Positions 26,984-35,724 of a stretch of 64,000 nt of DNA are shown piece after piece. Numbering within the stretch: the stretch's first letter is position 1; every line of letters starts with the position of its first letter. Below the pieces are notes generated by a model. It made no database searches, was not told the origin of the DNA, and saw only the letters and a program-made list of their open reading frames with translations. The DNA lies in contig SBGD01000031.1 in NCBI GenBank assembly GCA_006226775.1, forward strand, positions 48,923-112,922, written 5' to 3'. Position numbers and translations under genes: made by a program. Source of the DNA: Paracoccaceae bacterium. Its GTDB lineage: Bacteria > Pseudomonadota > Alphaproteobacteria > Rhodobacterales > Rhodobacteraceae.

Positions 26984-27876
26984 GCGAAATCACGCTGCTC
27001 GACGGTGGCATGGGGCAGGAGCTGATCACCCGCTCGGGCGATGCGCCGACGCCGCTCTGGTCGACGCAAGTGATGGCGGACCATCCCGGGCTGGTGGCCG
27101 AGATCCACGGCGCCTATTTCGCCGCGGGGGCCACGATCGCCACCGCCAATACCTATGCCATCCACCGTGACCGGCTGGCGGGCACCGCCCAGGAAGACCG
27201 CTTCGCCGCGCTGCATGCCGCTGCGCTGGACGAGGCCGAGACCGCCCGCGACACCCATGGCTCCGGGCGCATCGCCGGGGCGCTTGGGCCGCTGAGGGCC
27301 AGCTACCGGCCCGACCTGCACCCGCCGCATGACGAGGCGGTGAAGCTTTACGCCGAGGTCATCGCGCTCTGGGCGGATCGCGTCGACCTGATAATTTGCG
27401 AAACCGTCGCCTCCCTCGCCCATGCTCGCGCGGTGCTCGAGGCTGCTTTGCCGTCCGGCAAACCGGTCTGGCTGGCCTGCACCGTGGATGACGAGGACGG
27501 GCGGCTCTTGCGCTCCGGCGAAGCGATGGCCGAGGCCGCAGAGCTGGCCGCCGAGAGAGGTGCCGCCGCGGTGCTGGCCAATTGCTCGGCGCCCGAGGCG
27601 ATGCCCGCCGCACTCGACGCCATGGCGCCCGCGGGCCTGCCCTATGGCGCCTATGCCAATGCCTTCACCCGGATCACCAAGGACTTCCTGAAGGACAAAC
27701 CCACCGTCGACGCCCTCTCGCCCCGCCGCGACATGGGCCCCGACACCTATGCCAATCACGCCCTGTCCTGGATCGCGCAAGGTGCCACCATCGTCGGCGG
27801 CTGCTGCGAAACCGGCCCCGCCCATATCGCCGAAATCGCCCGCCGCCTGAAAGCCGCAGGCCACGAGATCACCTGA
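26980..27876 (+). CDS. Homocysteine S-methyltransferase family protein
   Basis: 298-aa zinc-dependent methyltransferase of the betaine-homocysteine / S-methylmethionine type. Start: LLDGGMGQEL. The zinc cysteines are in AVLANCSAPE and in GGCCETGPAHI near the C-terminus. ATG 26980 overlaps the preceding stop. Flanked by two dimethylglycine-dehydrogenase-like genes, it may take a methyl from glycine betaine or another donor to homocysteine, making methionine and leaving dimethylglycine. The donor is inferred from context only. Confidence 0.88.
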   Translation: MSEITLLDGGMGQELITRSGDAPTPLWSTQVMADHPGLVAEIHGAYFAAGATIATANTYAIHRDRLAGTAQEDRFAALHAAALDEAETARDTHGSGRIAGALGPLRASYRPDLHPPHDEAVKLYAEVIALWADRVDLIICETVASLAHARAVLEAALPSGKPVWLACTVDDEDGRLLRSGEAMAEAAELAAERGAAAVLANCSAPEAMPAALDAMAPAGLPYGAYANAFTRITKDFLKDKPTVDALSPRRDMGPDTYANHALSWIAQGATIVGGCCETGPAHIAEIARRLKAAGHEIT

Positions 27877-27879
27877 TCA

Positions 27880-27926
27880 TTCTCCGGTTCTGCAAATATC
27901 CCGGGGGTCCGGGGGCAGCGCCCCCG
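27880..27926 (+). repeat. Dispersed GC-rich hairpin repeat, copy 2
   Basis: TTCTCCGGTTC, AAATAT, CCCGGGGGT and CGGGGGC-AGC-GCCCCCG, near-identical to 19013-19059. It lies between the methyltransferase and the second flavoprotein gene. Confidence 0.85.
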
Positions 27927-27957
27927 AACGGCCCGGCCAGCCAAAGAGAGCCTCACC

Positions 27958-30405
27958 ATGCCAGAACTCCCCGACAAGGCCCGCGCTGTCATCATCGGCG
28001 GTGGCATCATCGGCTGCTCCGTCGCCTATCACCTGACCCGGCGCGGCTGGCGTGATGTCGTCCTGCTGGAGCGCAAGCAGTTGACCTCCGGCACCACCTG
28101 GCACGCCGCGGGGTTGATCGCGCAACTGCGCGCCACCGCCAACATGACGCGGCTGGCGAAATACAGCCAGGAGCTCTACGGCACGCTGGAGGCCGAAACC
28201 GGCATCGCCACCGGCTTCAAACGCGTGGGCTCGATCACCGTGGCGCTGACAGGTGAACGGATGGAGGAACTGGCCCGTTCCGCCGGGATGGCGCGCGCCT
28301 TCGGGGTCGAGATCGAGGAGATCGGGCCGGAGGAGATTGCCCGCCGCTACGAAAATCTCAACCTCGATGGCGTGGTGGGCGGCGTCTACCTGCCCAAGGA
28401 CGGACAGGGCGACCCGGCGAATATCGCGCTGGCGCTGGCCAAGGGCGCGCGGCAGCGCGGCGCGAGGGTGGCGGAGCGGACGAAAGCCACCGGCGTCACG
28501 CGCGCTGGTCAAAGGATCACCGGTGTCGACTGGCAGGGCGAGGATGGCAGCAGCGGCCATATCGCCTGTGACCAGGTCATCAACTGCGCGGGCATGTGGG
28601 GCCGCGAAGTGGGCGCGATGCTGGGCACCACCGTGCCGCTGCAGGCCTGCGAACACTTCTACATCGTCTCGGAACCCATCGCCGGGCTGACGTCATTGCC
28701 GGTGCTGCGGGTGCCGGATGAGTGCGCCTATTACAAGGAGGACGCGGGGAAAATCATGCTGGGCGCTTTCGAGCCGGTGTCCAAGCCCTGGGGCATGGCG
28801 GGCATCCCCGAGAGCTTCGAGTTCGACCAGCTGCCCGAGGACTTCGACCACTTCGAGCCGATCCTCGAACAGGCGGTCAACCGGATGCCGATGCTGGCCG
28901 AGGCGGGCATCCACACCTTCTTCAACGGCCCCGAAAGCTTCACCCCCGACGACGCCTATCACCTCGGCCTCTGCCCGGGGATGGAGAACGTCTGGGTGGC
29001 CGCCGGGTTCAACTCCATCGGCATCCAGTCCGCGGGCGGCGCGGGGATGGCGCTGGCCGAGTGGATGGACACCGGCGAAAAACCCTTCGATCTGGGCGAC
29101 GTGGACATCGCGCGGATGATGCCGTTCCAGGGCAATCGGCACTACCTCGTGGCGCGCGCGACCGAGACTCTCGGGCTGCTCTATGCCGACCATTTCCCCT
29201 ATCGCCAGAAGGCCTCCGCCCGCGGCATCCGCCGCTCGCCCTTCCATGCGCAGCTGGAGGCGCGCGGCGCGGTCTTCGGCGAGTTGGCGGGCTGGGAGCG
29301 CGCCAACTGGTTCGCGCGGGAAGGGCAGGCGGCGGCGTATCGCTATTCCTGGAAGCGGCAGAACTTCTTCGACAACGTGGGCGCGGAACTGGCTGCGGTG
29401 CGGGGGGGCGTGGGCATGTACGACATGACGTCTTTCGGCAAGCTGCGGGTCGAGGGGCGGGAGGCGCAGGCCTTCCTGAACCATGTCTGCGGCAATGACA
29501 TGGAGGTGGCACCGGGGCGCATCGTCTATACGCAATTCCTCAACGCGCGGGGCGGGATCGAGGCGGATGTGACGGTGACCCGCCTGTCGGAAACCGCCTT
29601 TCTCGTCGTCACCCCCGCCGCCACTCGGCTGGCCGACGAGACCTGGCTGCGCCGTCATCTGGGCGAGTTCGCCGTCACGATCACCGACATGACCGCCGCC
29701 GAGGGCGTGCTGGCGGTGATGGGGCCGAAGTCCCGCGACCTGCTGCAAGCGGTCTCGCCCAATGATTTCTCCAACGCCACCAACCCCTTTGGCACCGCGC
29801 AGGAGATCGAGATCGGCATGGGGCTGGCCCGGGCGCATCGGGTGTCCTATGTCGGCGAGCTGGGCTGGGAGATCTACGTCAGCAGCGACATGGCCGCGCA
29901 TGTCTTCGAGGTGCTGGCCGAGGCAGGGATGGACCACGGGCTGAAGCTCTGCGGGATGCACATGATGGATTGCGCGCGCGCCGAGAAGGCGTTTCGCCAC
30001 TTCGGCCATGACATCACCTGCGAGGATCACGTGCTCGAGGCGGGCTTGGGCTTTGCGGTCAAGACCGACAAGGGCGATTTCATCGGCCGCGACGCGGTGC
30101 TGGCGAAACGCGAGGCGGGGCTGTCGCGCCGGATGGTGCAATTCCTGCTCAAGGACCCCGAGCCGCTGCTTTACCACAACGAGCCGATCCTGCGCGATGG
30201 GCAGATCGTCGGCCATCTGACCTCGGGCGCCTATGGCCATCACCTGGGCGGGGCGATCGGGCTGGGCTATGTGCCCTGCCCGGGCGAAAGCGCGGCAGAG
30301 GTGCTGGCCTCGCGCTACGAGATCGACGTGGCCGGTACCCGGGTCGCGGCAGAGGCCGCGCTGAAGCCCCTCCATGATCCGCGCGGCGCGCGGGTCCGGG
30401 CCTGA
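27958..30405 (+). CDS. FAD-dependent dehydrogenase with GcvT domain (second copy), dimethylglycine dehydrogenase-like
   Basis: 815-aa paralogue of the protein at 24548. AVIIGGGIIGCSVAYHLTRRG binds FAD and GTTWHAAGL holds the covalent-FAD histidine. The GcvT half begins near residue 420 (HAQLEARGAVFGELAGWERA) and ends in the aminomethyltransferase C-domain. It is closer to classical dimethylglycine dehydrogenase than the first copy (GLIAQLRAT after the His). A dispersed repeat separates it from the methyltransferase gene, with a ribosome site AAAGAG before ATG 27958. Together the two may remove successive methyl groups. Confidence 0.9.
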   Translation: MPELPDKARAVIIGGGIIGCSVAYHLTRRGWRDVVLLERKQLTSGTTWHAAGLIAQLRATANMTRLAKYSQELYGTLEAETGIATGFKRVGSITVALTGERMEELARSAGMARAFGVEIEEIGPEEIARRYENLNLDGVVGGVYLPKDGQGDPANIALALAKGARQRGARVAERTKATGVTRAGQRITGVDWQGEDGSSGHIACDQVINCAGMWGREVGAMLGTTVPLQACEHFYIVSEPIAGLTSLPVLRVPDECAYYKEDAGKIMLGAFEPVSKPWGMAGIPESFEFDQLPEDFDHFEPILEQAVNRMPMLAEAGIHTFFNGPESFTPDDAYHLGLCPGMENVWVAAGFNSIGIQSAGGAGMALAEWMDTGEKPFDLGDVDIARMMPFQGNRHYLVARATETLGLLYADHFPYRQKASARGIRRSPFHAQLEARGAVFGELAGWERANWFAREGQAAAYRYSWKRQNFFDNVGAELAAVRGGVGMYDMTSFGKLRVEGREAQAFLNHVCGNDMEVAPGRIVYTQFLNARGGIEADVTVTRLSETAFLVVTPAATRLADETWLRRHLGEFAVTITDMTAAEGVLAVMGPKSRDLLQAVSPNDFSNATNPFGTAQEIEIGMGLARAHRVSYVGELGWEIYVSSDMAAHVFEVLAEAGMDHGLKLCGMHMMDCARAEKAFRHFGHDITCEDHVLEAGLGFAVKTDKGDFIGRDAVLAKREAGLSRRMVQFLLKDPEPLLYHNEPILRDGQIVGHLTSGAYGHHLGGAIGLGYVPCPGESAAEVLASRYEIDVAGTRVAAEAALKPLHDPRGARVRA

Positions 30406-30424
30406 GGCCGGCGCTGTGAGCTGA

Positions 30425-30474
30425 GCGTCAAAAGCCCGGGCCGCGCGCCCCGGCGAATTGACGCCGGGGGGCTG
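30425..30474. repeat. Nested hairpin after the second flavoprotein gene
   Basis: GCGTCAA (30425-30431) pairs with TTGACGC (30468-30474) around an inner GCCCGGG/CCCCGGC stem. It is a probable transcription end for the one-carbon block. Confidence 0.5.
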
Positions 30475-30521
30475 CGGCTTGCAAGCTGGCGGCGCCCCCC
30501 CCTGCGCCCGCGAAGGCCTTC

Positions 30522-31238
30522 ATGCTGAAATTCTACGCCCTGCACGACAGCCTCAAGCCGCCGATGAAGGCCGACCCGGCGGCGCTGGGCCGCTTGCCGC
30601 TCTCGGCATTTCAATATTGCGAGGCGGTGCGCACCGCCTCGGCCCTCGGCTGGTATGTCTTTCCGCCGCGCGATTTCAGCGTTCTGTTCGACGGCCAGGA
30701 GGTGTTTCTGGCCGAGGAGGGCGACTGGCGCGCCCTGCGCTCCGAGCCCCTGGGGCCGGAGGTCGAGGCAGAGTGGGACGCGCGCCTTGCGCCGCGGTTC
30801 GGGCCGGTGCCGAATTTCCTCGAAGACCTGTCGGACACCGGCATCCTGCAGGTCTGGAGCGGCTATTTCGTGACCACCGATCCCGGCGAGTTCCTGCACG
30901 TCCGGCCGCTGGTCAACGTGCATACCAAAAGCTCGCATTGGTGTTACGAGGGCAACGTCGAGACCGATCACTTCGCGCCGTTTCCGCTGTTCGTGAACCT
31001 TCAGTTGGTGCGCACCAATGCCGAGATCTTCTTTCCCCGCGATTTCCCGCTGTTCCAGGTCTCGGTGGTGCAGGCCAGCAGCCTGGCCTGCAACGGCGCC
31101 GCCGAGACCCTTGCGCTGAGCGACCCGGGCTTTCCGGCAGAGGGCTTGCAGACCACGCTGCGCCGGGCCGGGGCGCCGCGCAAGGCGCCGGGGCAATACG
31201 GGGCCCATATCCGCCGCGCCCGCAAACGCGAGACCTGA
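30522..31238 (+). CDS. DUF6065-like conserved protein
   Basis: 238-aa soluble protein without signal peptide. N-terminal LKFYALHDSLKPPMKADPA, then CEAVRTASALGWYVFPPRDF, later LQVWSGYFVTTDPGEFLHVRP and a C-terminal part with FPRDFPLFQVSVVQ. This order resembles the DUF6065 family found near sulfotransferase or iron-dependent enzymes; function unknown. It starts at ATG 30522 after GAAGG. It stands alone between the one-carbon block and a 756-bp gap. Confidence 0.6.
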   Translation: MLKFYALHDSLKPPMKADPAALGRLPLSAFQYCEAVRTASALGWYVFPPRDFSVLFDGQEVFLAEEGDWRALRSEPLGPEVEAEWDARLAPRFGPVPNFLEDLSDTGILQVWSGYFVTTDPGEFLHVRPLVNVHTKSSHWCYEGNVETDHFAPFPLFVNLQLVRTNAEIFFPRDFPLFQVSVVQASSLACNGAAETLALSDPGFPAEGLQTTLRRAGAPRKAPGQYGAHIRRARKRET

Positions 31239-31557
31239 GGCGGGGATCCCTGGCCGGATGGGGCCTGCGTCGGTCGGTTTGACGAAACCGCGCCTTCCGC
31301 CGGAATGTTTCATTTGCAAGGTTTCAATTCACAGGGCCCGGCAATGGGTTGCGGCGCTCCTTGCGCCATTCGCACCGGTGTCCGAACGGCAAGAAGCGGC
31401 GCCGCGGGGCGTTTCGGGAGATTTGCGAAGGGGCGGGAGTTTCGACCCAGGTCCCCTCGGGAATTGTCAGGAAATCACCGGGCCGCGGCAATTTGCGCCG
31501 CAATTGCGCAGGCCCAAGCCCGGAAAAGGCAGCGGCACAAAAGAAACGCCGACGACA

Positions 31558-31615
31558 TCGCGGCATTCGGATTTATCCCGTCGCGGCAATTCCGCGAAGG
31601 CACGGAATGCCGCGA
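31558..31615. repeat. Nested inverted repeats with recurring GCGGCAATT motif
   Basis: The outer arms TCGCGGCATTC (31558-31568) and GAATGCCGCGA (31605-31615) enclose an inner TCGCGG-caatt-CCGCGA (31581-31597). A related GCGGCAATT/GCCGCAATT pair lies near 31486-31506. The structure sits 38 bp beyond the stop of the small minus-strand ORF and may be its terminator or a structured RNA. Beyond this, the gap 31239-31652 shows nothing I can support as coding. Confidence 0.6.
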
Positions 31616-31652
31616 CAGGTTAACACGTCATACTTGTGACGAAACTATCCGT

Positions 31653-31742
31653 TCAACCCTTGGTTAGCTTGACCGGAAGCCGCCCGGCGCCGATCGAGGG
31701 ACGCGGGGTCTGGGCAATGAGCTTGGGTTTGGGAAGGGACAT
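31653..31742 (-). CDS. Candidate 29-residue basic peptide
   Basis: MSLPKPKLIAQTPRPSIG followed by AGRLPVKLTKG: 29 aa, five lysines, no acidic residues, proline-rich. ATG 31742 has a strong ribosome site on the minus strand (AGAGGAG, 6 bases away), which is the reason to call it. A structured inverted repeat follows the stop. It is divergent from the BTAD-type regulator at 32082. No family is recognised. It could be a regulatory or processed peptide, or chance. Confidence 0.4.
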   Translation of the reverse strand: MSLPKPKLIAQTPRPSIGAGRLPVKLTKG

Positions 31743-31929
31743 CTGTTTCTCCTCTGGTCTGAAAGCGGCGATGCGCGCGATGGAAACGGCGCGCTCTCGC
31801 CCTTGGCCGGACCCGGCGAAGATCGAGGCATCACCCGATTTCCGCACAGCGCCGGGCGGATGAGGTCATCCGCAAAACCGAAGATTGAAACTGAAGGGGG
31901 ATCGAGCAACCAAAGGTATTCCGAATTCA

Positions 31930-31959
31930 TTCAGATGTCGGAATTATTCACGTTATAAT
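31930..31959 (+). promoter_or_regulatory. Promoter of the BTAD/TPR regulator
   Basis: TATAAT (31954-31959), a perfect -10, with TTCAGA (31930-31935) as a poor -35 at 18 bases. The surrounding 80 bp is AT-rich compared with the window. The regulator's coding region begins 36 (GTG) or 123 (TTG) bases downstream. Confidence 0.5.
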
Positions 31960-32081
31960 CACGACAGCCTCACGGCGGCATTTGATACAATGGCGTGACG
32001 AATGGTGTCTTGACGATTGGATTGCGTTTTTCTGACGGAAGGGTAGTGTCGACTGACACTTCGGGGGAAGGACGACCAGAT

Positions 32082-33698
32082 TTGACCGAGCGCTTCAAAG
32101 TGCAGTATTTCGGCACCTTTACCATGGTGGCGCCGGATGGCCGGGACGTGACGCCGCGCGGCTCGAAGGCCCGCGGCCTGCTGGCGCTGGTCTGCGAGGC
32201 CGGCAACATGCGGCGCGGGCGGCGCTGGCTGGAATCCATGCTCTGGAGCGACCGCTCGCCCGCCCAGGCCCGCGGCAGCCTGCGCCAGACCCTGACCGAA
32301 TTGCGCCAGGCGCTGGGCTCGGCCCGCTCGGTGCTGTCGACCAACCGGCTCGAAGTCTGGCTGGACCCCGCGCTTGTGGACACCGACCTCGACCCCCGCT
32401 CCGGCTTGCGCGCGCCCGACCGGGCCTTGCTGGAAGGGCTCGACGTGCGCGACCCGGCCTTCGACGGCTGGAAACAGGCGCTCGAGACCCGGCTGGCCGA
32501 GACCGGCGCCGCCCTGCCCGCCGCCCCGCCAGAGACCGGCGCGCCGCACAAGCTGACCATTCGCGCCGCGCTTTCCCAGGCCGGCAGCGCCATCGAGCGG
32601 ATCACCAGCCAGATCGTCGCCGACCAGGTCGCCAAGACCCTCGAGGACCGCCTGTCGTCGGTGCGTTTCGCCGATTACCAGCGCCGGCCGAGCCAGGCCG
32701 CGCCCGATATCGAGATCCGCTGCGACGTGGCCGAGGATGGCCAGCGCGGCGTCGTCTTCCTGCGGGTCGAAAGCGGCCACGACGGGCAGTTGCTGTTTTC
32801 CGACCACCGCAGCGTGCCGGGCGTCGGCTCGGACATCCTTTGCGCCGAGGTGATTGCCGGGCTGGTGCATTCGGCGGCCTCGAAGATCGTGCACCGCCTG
32901 CCGACGATAAGCGACCTGCACCGGCCCGAGGTGGCGGCGCTGGGCTATTCCAGCCTCGGGCTGCGCAAGCTGGCGAGGTTCGATCCCCAGGCGATCGACG
33001 CCGCCCAGGGCTATTTCCACCGGGCCTACGAGGCGGATTCCAACGGCGTCTACCTGGCCTGGCGGGCCTTCGTGCGCATGGCGCAACTGGTGGAAGGCGC
33101 GGGCGGCGCGCACAAGGCGCTGCTGGAAGAGACGCAGGCGCTGACCCGCCGGTCGCTCGAGTCGGCGCAGGACAACGGGCTGGCCATGGCGCTGGTAGCG
33201 CTGACCCGGATCATGCTCGAGGACGATCTGCAGCAACCGGCGGAACTGGCGCAGCAGGCGATGCTGTGGAACGACAACAACCTCTTTGCCCGCCAGACCC
33301 TGGCCGTGGCCCATAGCGCCGTGGGCGACACGAAGAAGGCTTATGAGCTGTCCAGCGCCTGCCGCCGCGCCGCGCCCGACGACGACGAGTTGAGCCACCT
33401 TTGGGATCTCTACCATGCGCTGGTCTGCATCTCCGCCGGGCGGCTGCCCGAGGCGCGGTTGGCCGCCGCCCGCGCCTGCGCCGCCGCGCCCGGCTTTGTC
33501 GCGCCGCGGCGGCAGCTGGTGGCGCTCTGCGCCAATGCCGGCGACATGAAGGGCGCGCGGATGTATCTCGACCAGCTCAAGGGGCTCGAGCCGGGCTTTT
33601 CGCTGGACCGCTATCTCAACGATCCCGACTACCCCAACCTGACCCTGCGCAAGGCCGGGCTGATCGATCCCCTGCGGCGGCTCGATCTCGAGGGCTGA
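32082..33698 (+). CDS. SARP/BTAD-type transcriptional regulator with TPR-like C-terminus
   Basis: About 538 aa. The N-terminal winged helix (FKVQYFGTFTMVAPDGRDV, then SKARGLLALVCEAGNMRRGR and SLRQTLTELRQALG) is the OmpR-like DNA-binding domain of BTAD regulators. The central part (about 170-260) resembles the adenylate-cyclase-lacking middle region of such proteins, with RITSQIVADQVAKTLEDRL. The C-terminal half is helical with TPR-like repeats (YFHRAYEADSNGVYLAWRAF). I chose TTG 32082 (GGGGGAAGGA upstream); GTG 31995 would add 29 residues. Possible target: the adjacent small peptide or eut genes. Confidence 0.8.
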   Translation: MTERFKVQYFGTFTMVAPDGRDVTPRGSKARGLLALVCEAGNMRRGRRWLESMLWSDRSPAQARGSLRQTLTELRQALGSARSVLSTNRLEVWLDPALVDTDLDPRSGLRAPDRALLEGLDVRDPAFDGWKQALETRLAETGAALPAAPPETGAPHKLTIRAALSQAGSAIERITSQIVADQVAKTLEDRLSSVRFADYQRRPSQAAPDIEIRCDVAEDGQRGVVFLRVESGHDGQLLFSDHRSVPGVGSDILCAEVIAGLVHSAASKIVHRLPTISDLHRPEVAALGYSSLGLRKLARFDPQAIDAAQGYFHRAYEADSNGVYLAWRAFVRMAQLVEGAGGAHKALLEETQALTRRSLESAQDNGLAMALVALTRIMLEDDLQQPAELAQQAMLWNDNNLFARQTLAVAHSAVGDTKKAYELSSACRRAAPDDDELSHLWDLYHALVCISAGRLPEARLAAARACAAAPGFVAPRRQLVALCANAGDMKGARMYLDQLKGLEPGFSLDRYLNDPDYPNLTLRKAGLIDPLRRLDLEG

Positions 33699-33749
33699 GG
33701 CCGGGTGCCGCCGCTTGCAATCGCCCGGGCCGCGTGAAACGCTCGGTTC

Positions 33750-34754
33750 ATGACGGTCACGCTTGCGCATATCCTTGCCGCCGCCGCCAATATCCGCGGC
33801 CGGGCCGATGCGACACCGCTGGTGCCCTCGCCCTTCCTGCGCCACGCCACCGGGCAGGACGTGCTGCTGAAGCTGGAGATCGCCCAGCCGATCGGCGCCT
33901 TCAAGCTGCGCGGCGCCTTGAACGCCCTGGCCCTGCTGCCCGAGGGCGCACAGGGCGTGACCTGCTGTTCCACCGGCAACCATGGCCGGGGCGTCGCCTG
34001 GGCCGCAAGGGCCAGGGGGCTGCGGGCGGTGGTCTGCATGTCGGACCTGGTGCCGCAGGCCAAGGTGGCGGGCATCCGCGCGCTGGGCGCCGAGGTCCGC
34101 ATCATCGGGCGCTCGCAGGACGCCGCACAAGCCGAGGTCCGGCGGCTGGTGGCGGCCGAGGGGCTGGCCGAGATCCCGCCCTTCGACGATGCGGCGGTGA
34201 TTGCCGGGCAGGGGACCATCGGGCTGGAACTGCTCACGGCGCGGCCCGACCTCGACACCCTGCTGATCCCGCTGTCGGGCGGGGGTCTCGCGGCGGGCAT
34301 CGCGGTGGCGGCGCGGGCGATCAAGCCGGGCATCCGGCTGATCGGTGTGACCATGGAGCGCGGCGCGGCGATGCAGGCCGCGCTTGCCGCCGGCCACCCG
34401 GTCGAGGTCGCCGAGGTGGCCAGCCTTGCCGACAGTCTCGGCGGCGGGATCGGGCTGGACAACCGGCTGTCCTTTCCGCTCTGCCGCGATCTGCTGGACG
34501 AGGTGGTGCTGGTCAGCGAAGCCGAGATCTACCACGCCGTGCAGGTGCTGTTCTACGAGGACCGGCTGGTGGCCGAGGGCGCCTCGGTGGTGGGGCTGGC
34601 GGCCTGTCTTTCGGGCAAGGTGCGGCTGGAGGGGCCCGCGGCGACGGTGATCACCGGGCGCAACCTCGACATGGGGCAATTCCTGGCGGTGGTGACCGGC
34701 CAGGACGTGACGCTGGGCGAGACAGTGGTGAAAGGACGGGCCTATGGCGCATGA
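33750..34754 (+). CDS. eutB: EutB-like PLP dehydratase (hydroxyectoine utilisation)
   Basis: 334-aa fold-type II PLP enzyme of the threonine/serine dehydratase family. The PLP lysine is in IGAFKLRGALNAL, the substrate loop is CCSTGNHGRG, and the glycine-rich phosphate loop is PLSGGGLAAGIA. With the overlapping ornithine-cyclodeaminase-like gene it matches the eutB-eutC pair of Roseobacter hydroxyectoine clusters, where it is thought to dehydrate the hydroxylated intermediate. The start is ATG 33750. It overlaps eutC by 11 bp. An ordinary threonine dehydratase is the alternative. Confidence 0.8.
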   Translation: MTVTLAHILAAAANIRGRADATPLVPSPFLRHATGQDVLLKLEIAQPIGAFKLRGALNALALLPEGAQGVTCCSTGNHGRGVAWAARARGLRAVVCMSDLVPQAKVAGIRALGAEVRIIGRSQDAAQAEVRRLVAAEGLAEIPPFDDAAVIAGQGTIGLELLTARPDLDTLLIPLSGGGLAAGIAVAARAIKPGIRLIGVTMERGAAMQAALAAGHPVEVAEVASLADSLGGGIGLDNRLSFPLCRDLLDEVVLVSEAEIYHAVQVLFYEDRLVAEGASVVGLAACLSGKVRLEGPAATVITGRNLDMGQFLAVVTGQDVTLGETVVKGRAYGA

Positions 34755-35721
34755 CATCCGCATCGTGACCGAGGCCGAGTTGCGCGTTGTGGTGCAGCTT
34801 GACCTGGCGACGGTCGACGTGATCGAGGCGGCCTTCGCGGCGCTGGCGCGCGGCGATGTGGTGATGCCGCCGATCCTGTCGATGGCGCTGAAGGAGGCGC
34901 ATGGCGAGGTCGATGTGAAGACCGCCTATATCCCCGGCTTCGACAGTTTCGCGATCAAGGTCAGCCCCGGGTTCTTCGACAATCCCAAGCTGGGGCTGCC
35001 CTCGCTCAACGGGTTGATGATCCTGTTTTCCGCCCGCACCGGGCTGGTCGAGGCGGTGTTTCTCGACAATGGCTACCTGACCGACATCCGCACCGCCGCC
35101 GCCGGCGCCGTGGCGGCGCGCCATATGGCCCCGGCAGAGGTCGAGACCGCGGGCGTGATCGGCACCGGCGTGCAGGCGCGCCTGCAGATGCAGGCGGCGC
35201 ACCTGGTGCGACCCTTCCGCCGGGTGCTGGTCTGGGGGCGCGACGCAACCAGGGCCGAGGCCTGCGCCGCCGATCTGCGCGCCAGCCTGGAGGTGGAGGC
35301 CGAGGTCGCCGTCACGCCCGAGGCCCTGGTGCGCGACAGCCAGCTGGTGGTGACGACGACCCCGGCGCGCGCGCCGATGGTCGAGGCGGATTGGCTGCAT
35401 GATGACCTGCACATCACCGCCATGGGCGCCGACCAGCCGGGCAAGACCGAGATCGCGCCCGCAGCGCTGGCCGCCGCCGGGCTTTACGTCTGCGACCGGG
35501 TCAGCCAGTGCGAGACCTCGGGCGAGTTGCGCGGCGCGCGGGCGGCGGGGCTCTGGACCGGCGGGGTGCCGCGGGAGCTGGGCGAGATCGTGGCCGATGG
35601 GCTGGGCCCCCGCCCGGGCTGCACGATCTGCGACCTGACCGGCACCGGCGCGCAGGACACCGCCATCGCGGCCCATGTCTTTGCCCGGCTGGGCACGACC
35701 GGCACCCGGATCCGGACCTGA
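34744..35721 (+). CDS. eutC: EutC-like ornithine cyclodeaminase/mu-crystallin family protein
   Basis: 325-aa NAD(P)-dependent enzyme. The Rossmann segment AGVIGTGVQARLQMQAAH (about 138-155) and the substrate side VDVKTAYIPGF, SFAIKVSPGFF are typical of the family; GADQPGKTEI follows. It is translated from an ATG inside the end of eutB, so the products are probably made in step. In Roseobacter clusters EutC reduces or deaminates the imine made by EutB. Its substrate here is inferred from neighbours. Confidence 0.82.
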   Translation: MAHDIRIVTEAELRVVVQLDLATVDVIEAAFAALARGDVVMPPILSMALKEAHGEVDVKTAYIPGFDSFAIKVSPGFFDNPKLGLPSLNGLMILFSARTGLVEAVFLDNGYLTDIRTAAAGAVAARHMAPAEVETAGVIGTGVQARLQMQAAHLVRPFRRVLVWGRDATRAEACAADLRASLEVEAEVAVTPEALVRDSQLVVTTTPARAPMVEADWLHDDLHITAMGADQPGKTEIAPAALAAAGLYVCDRVSQCETSGELRGARAAGLWTGGVPRELGEIVADGLGPRPGCTICDLTGTGAQDTAIAAHVFARLGTTGTRIRT

Positions 35722-35724
35722 GCC

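Noticed and set aside
24506..30375. Long minus-strand frames opposite both flavoprotein genes
   Set aside because: Same cause: third-position GC bias of the sense strand. The sense proteins have FAD and GcvT signatures.
31305..31667. 120-codon plus-strand frame in the gap after the DUF6065-like gene
   Set aside because: No ribosome site, no hydrophobic or domain pattern, and it runs through inverted repeats and the small minus-strand ORF.
33750..34754. Plain biosynthetic threonine deaminase (ilvA)
   Set aside because: No regulatory ACT domain, and it is coupled to an ornithine-cyclodeaminase-like gene and an AsnC/ssd/atf set; EutB-like fits better, though this is not proven.
31959..34763. 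934-codon minus-strand frame opposite the BTAD regulator and eutB
   Set aside because: Low-complexity Gly/Arg/His product covering two opposite genes; no start signal.
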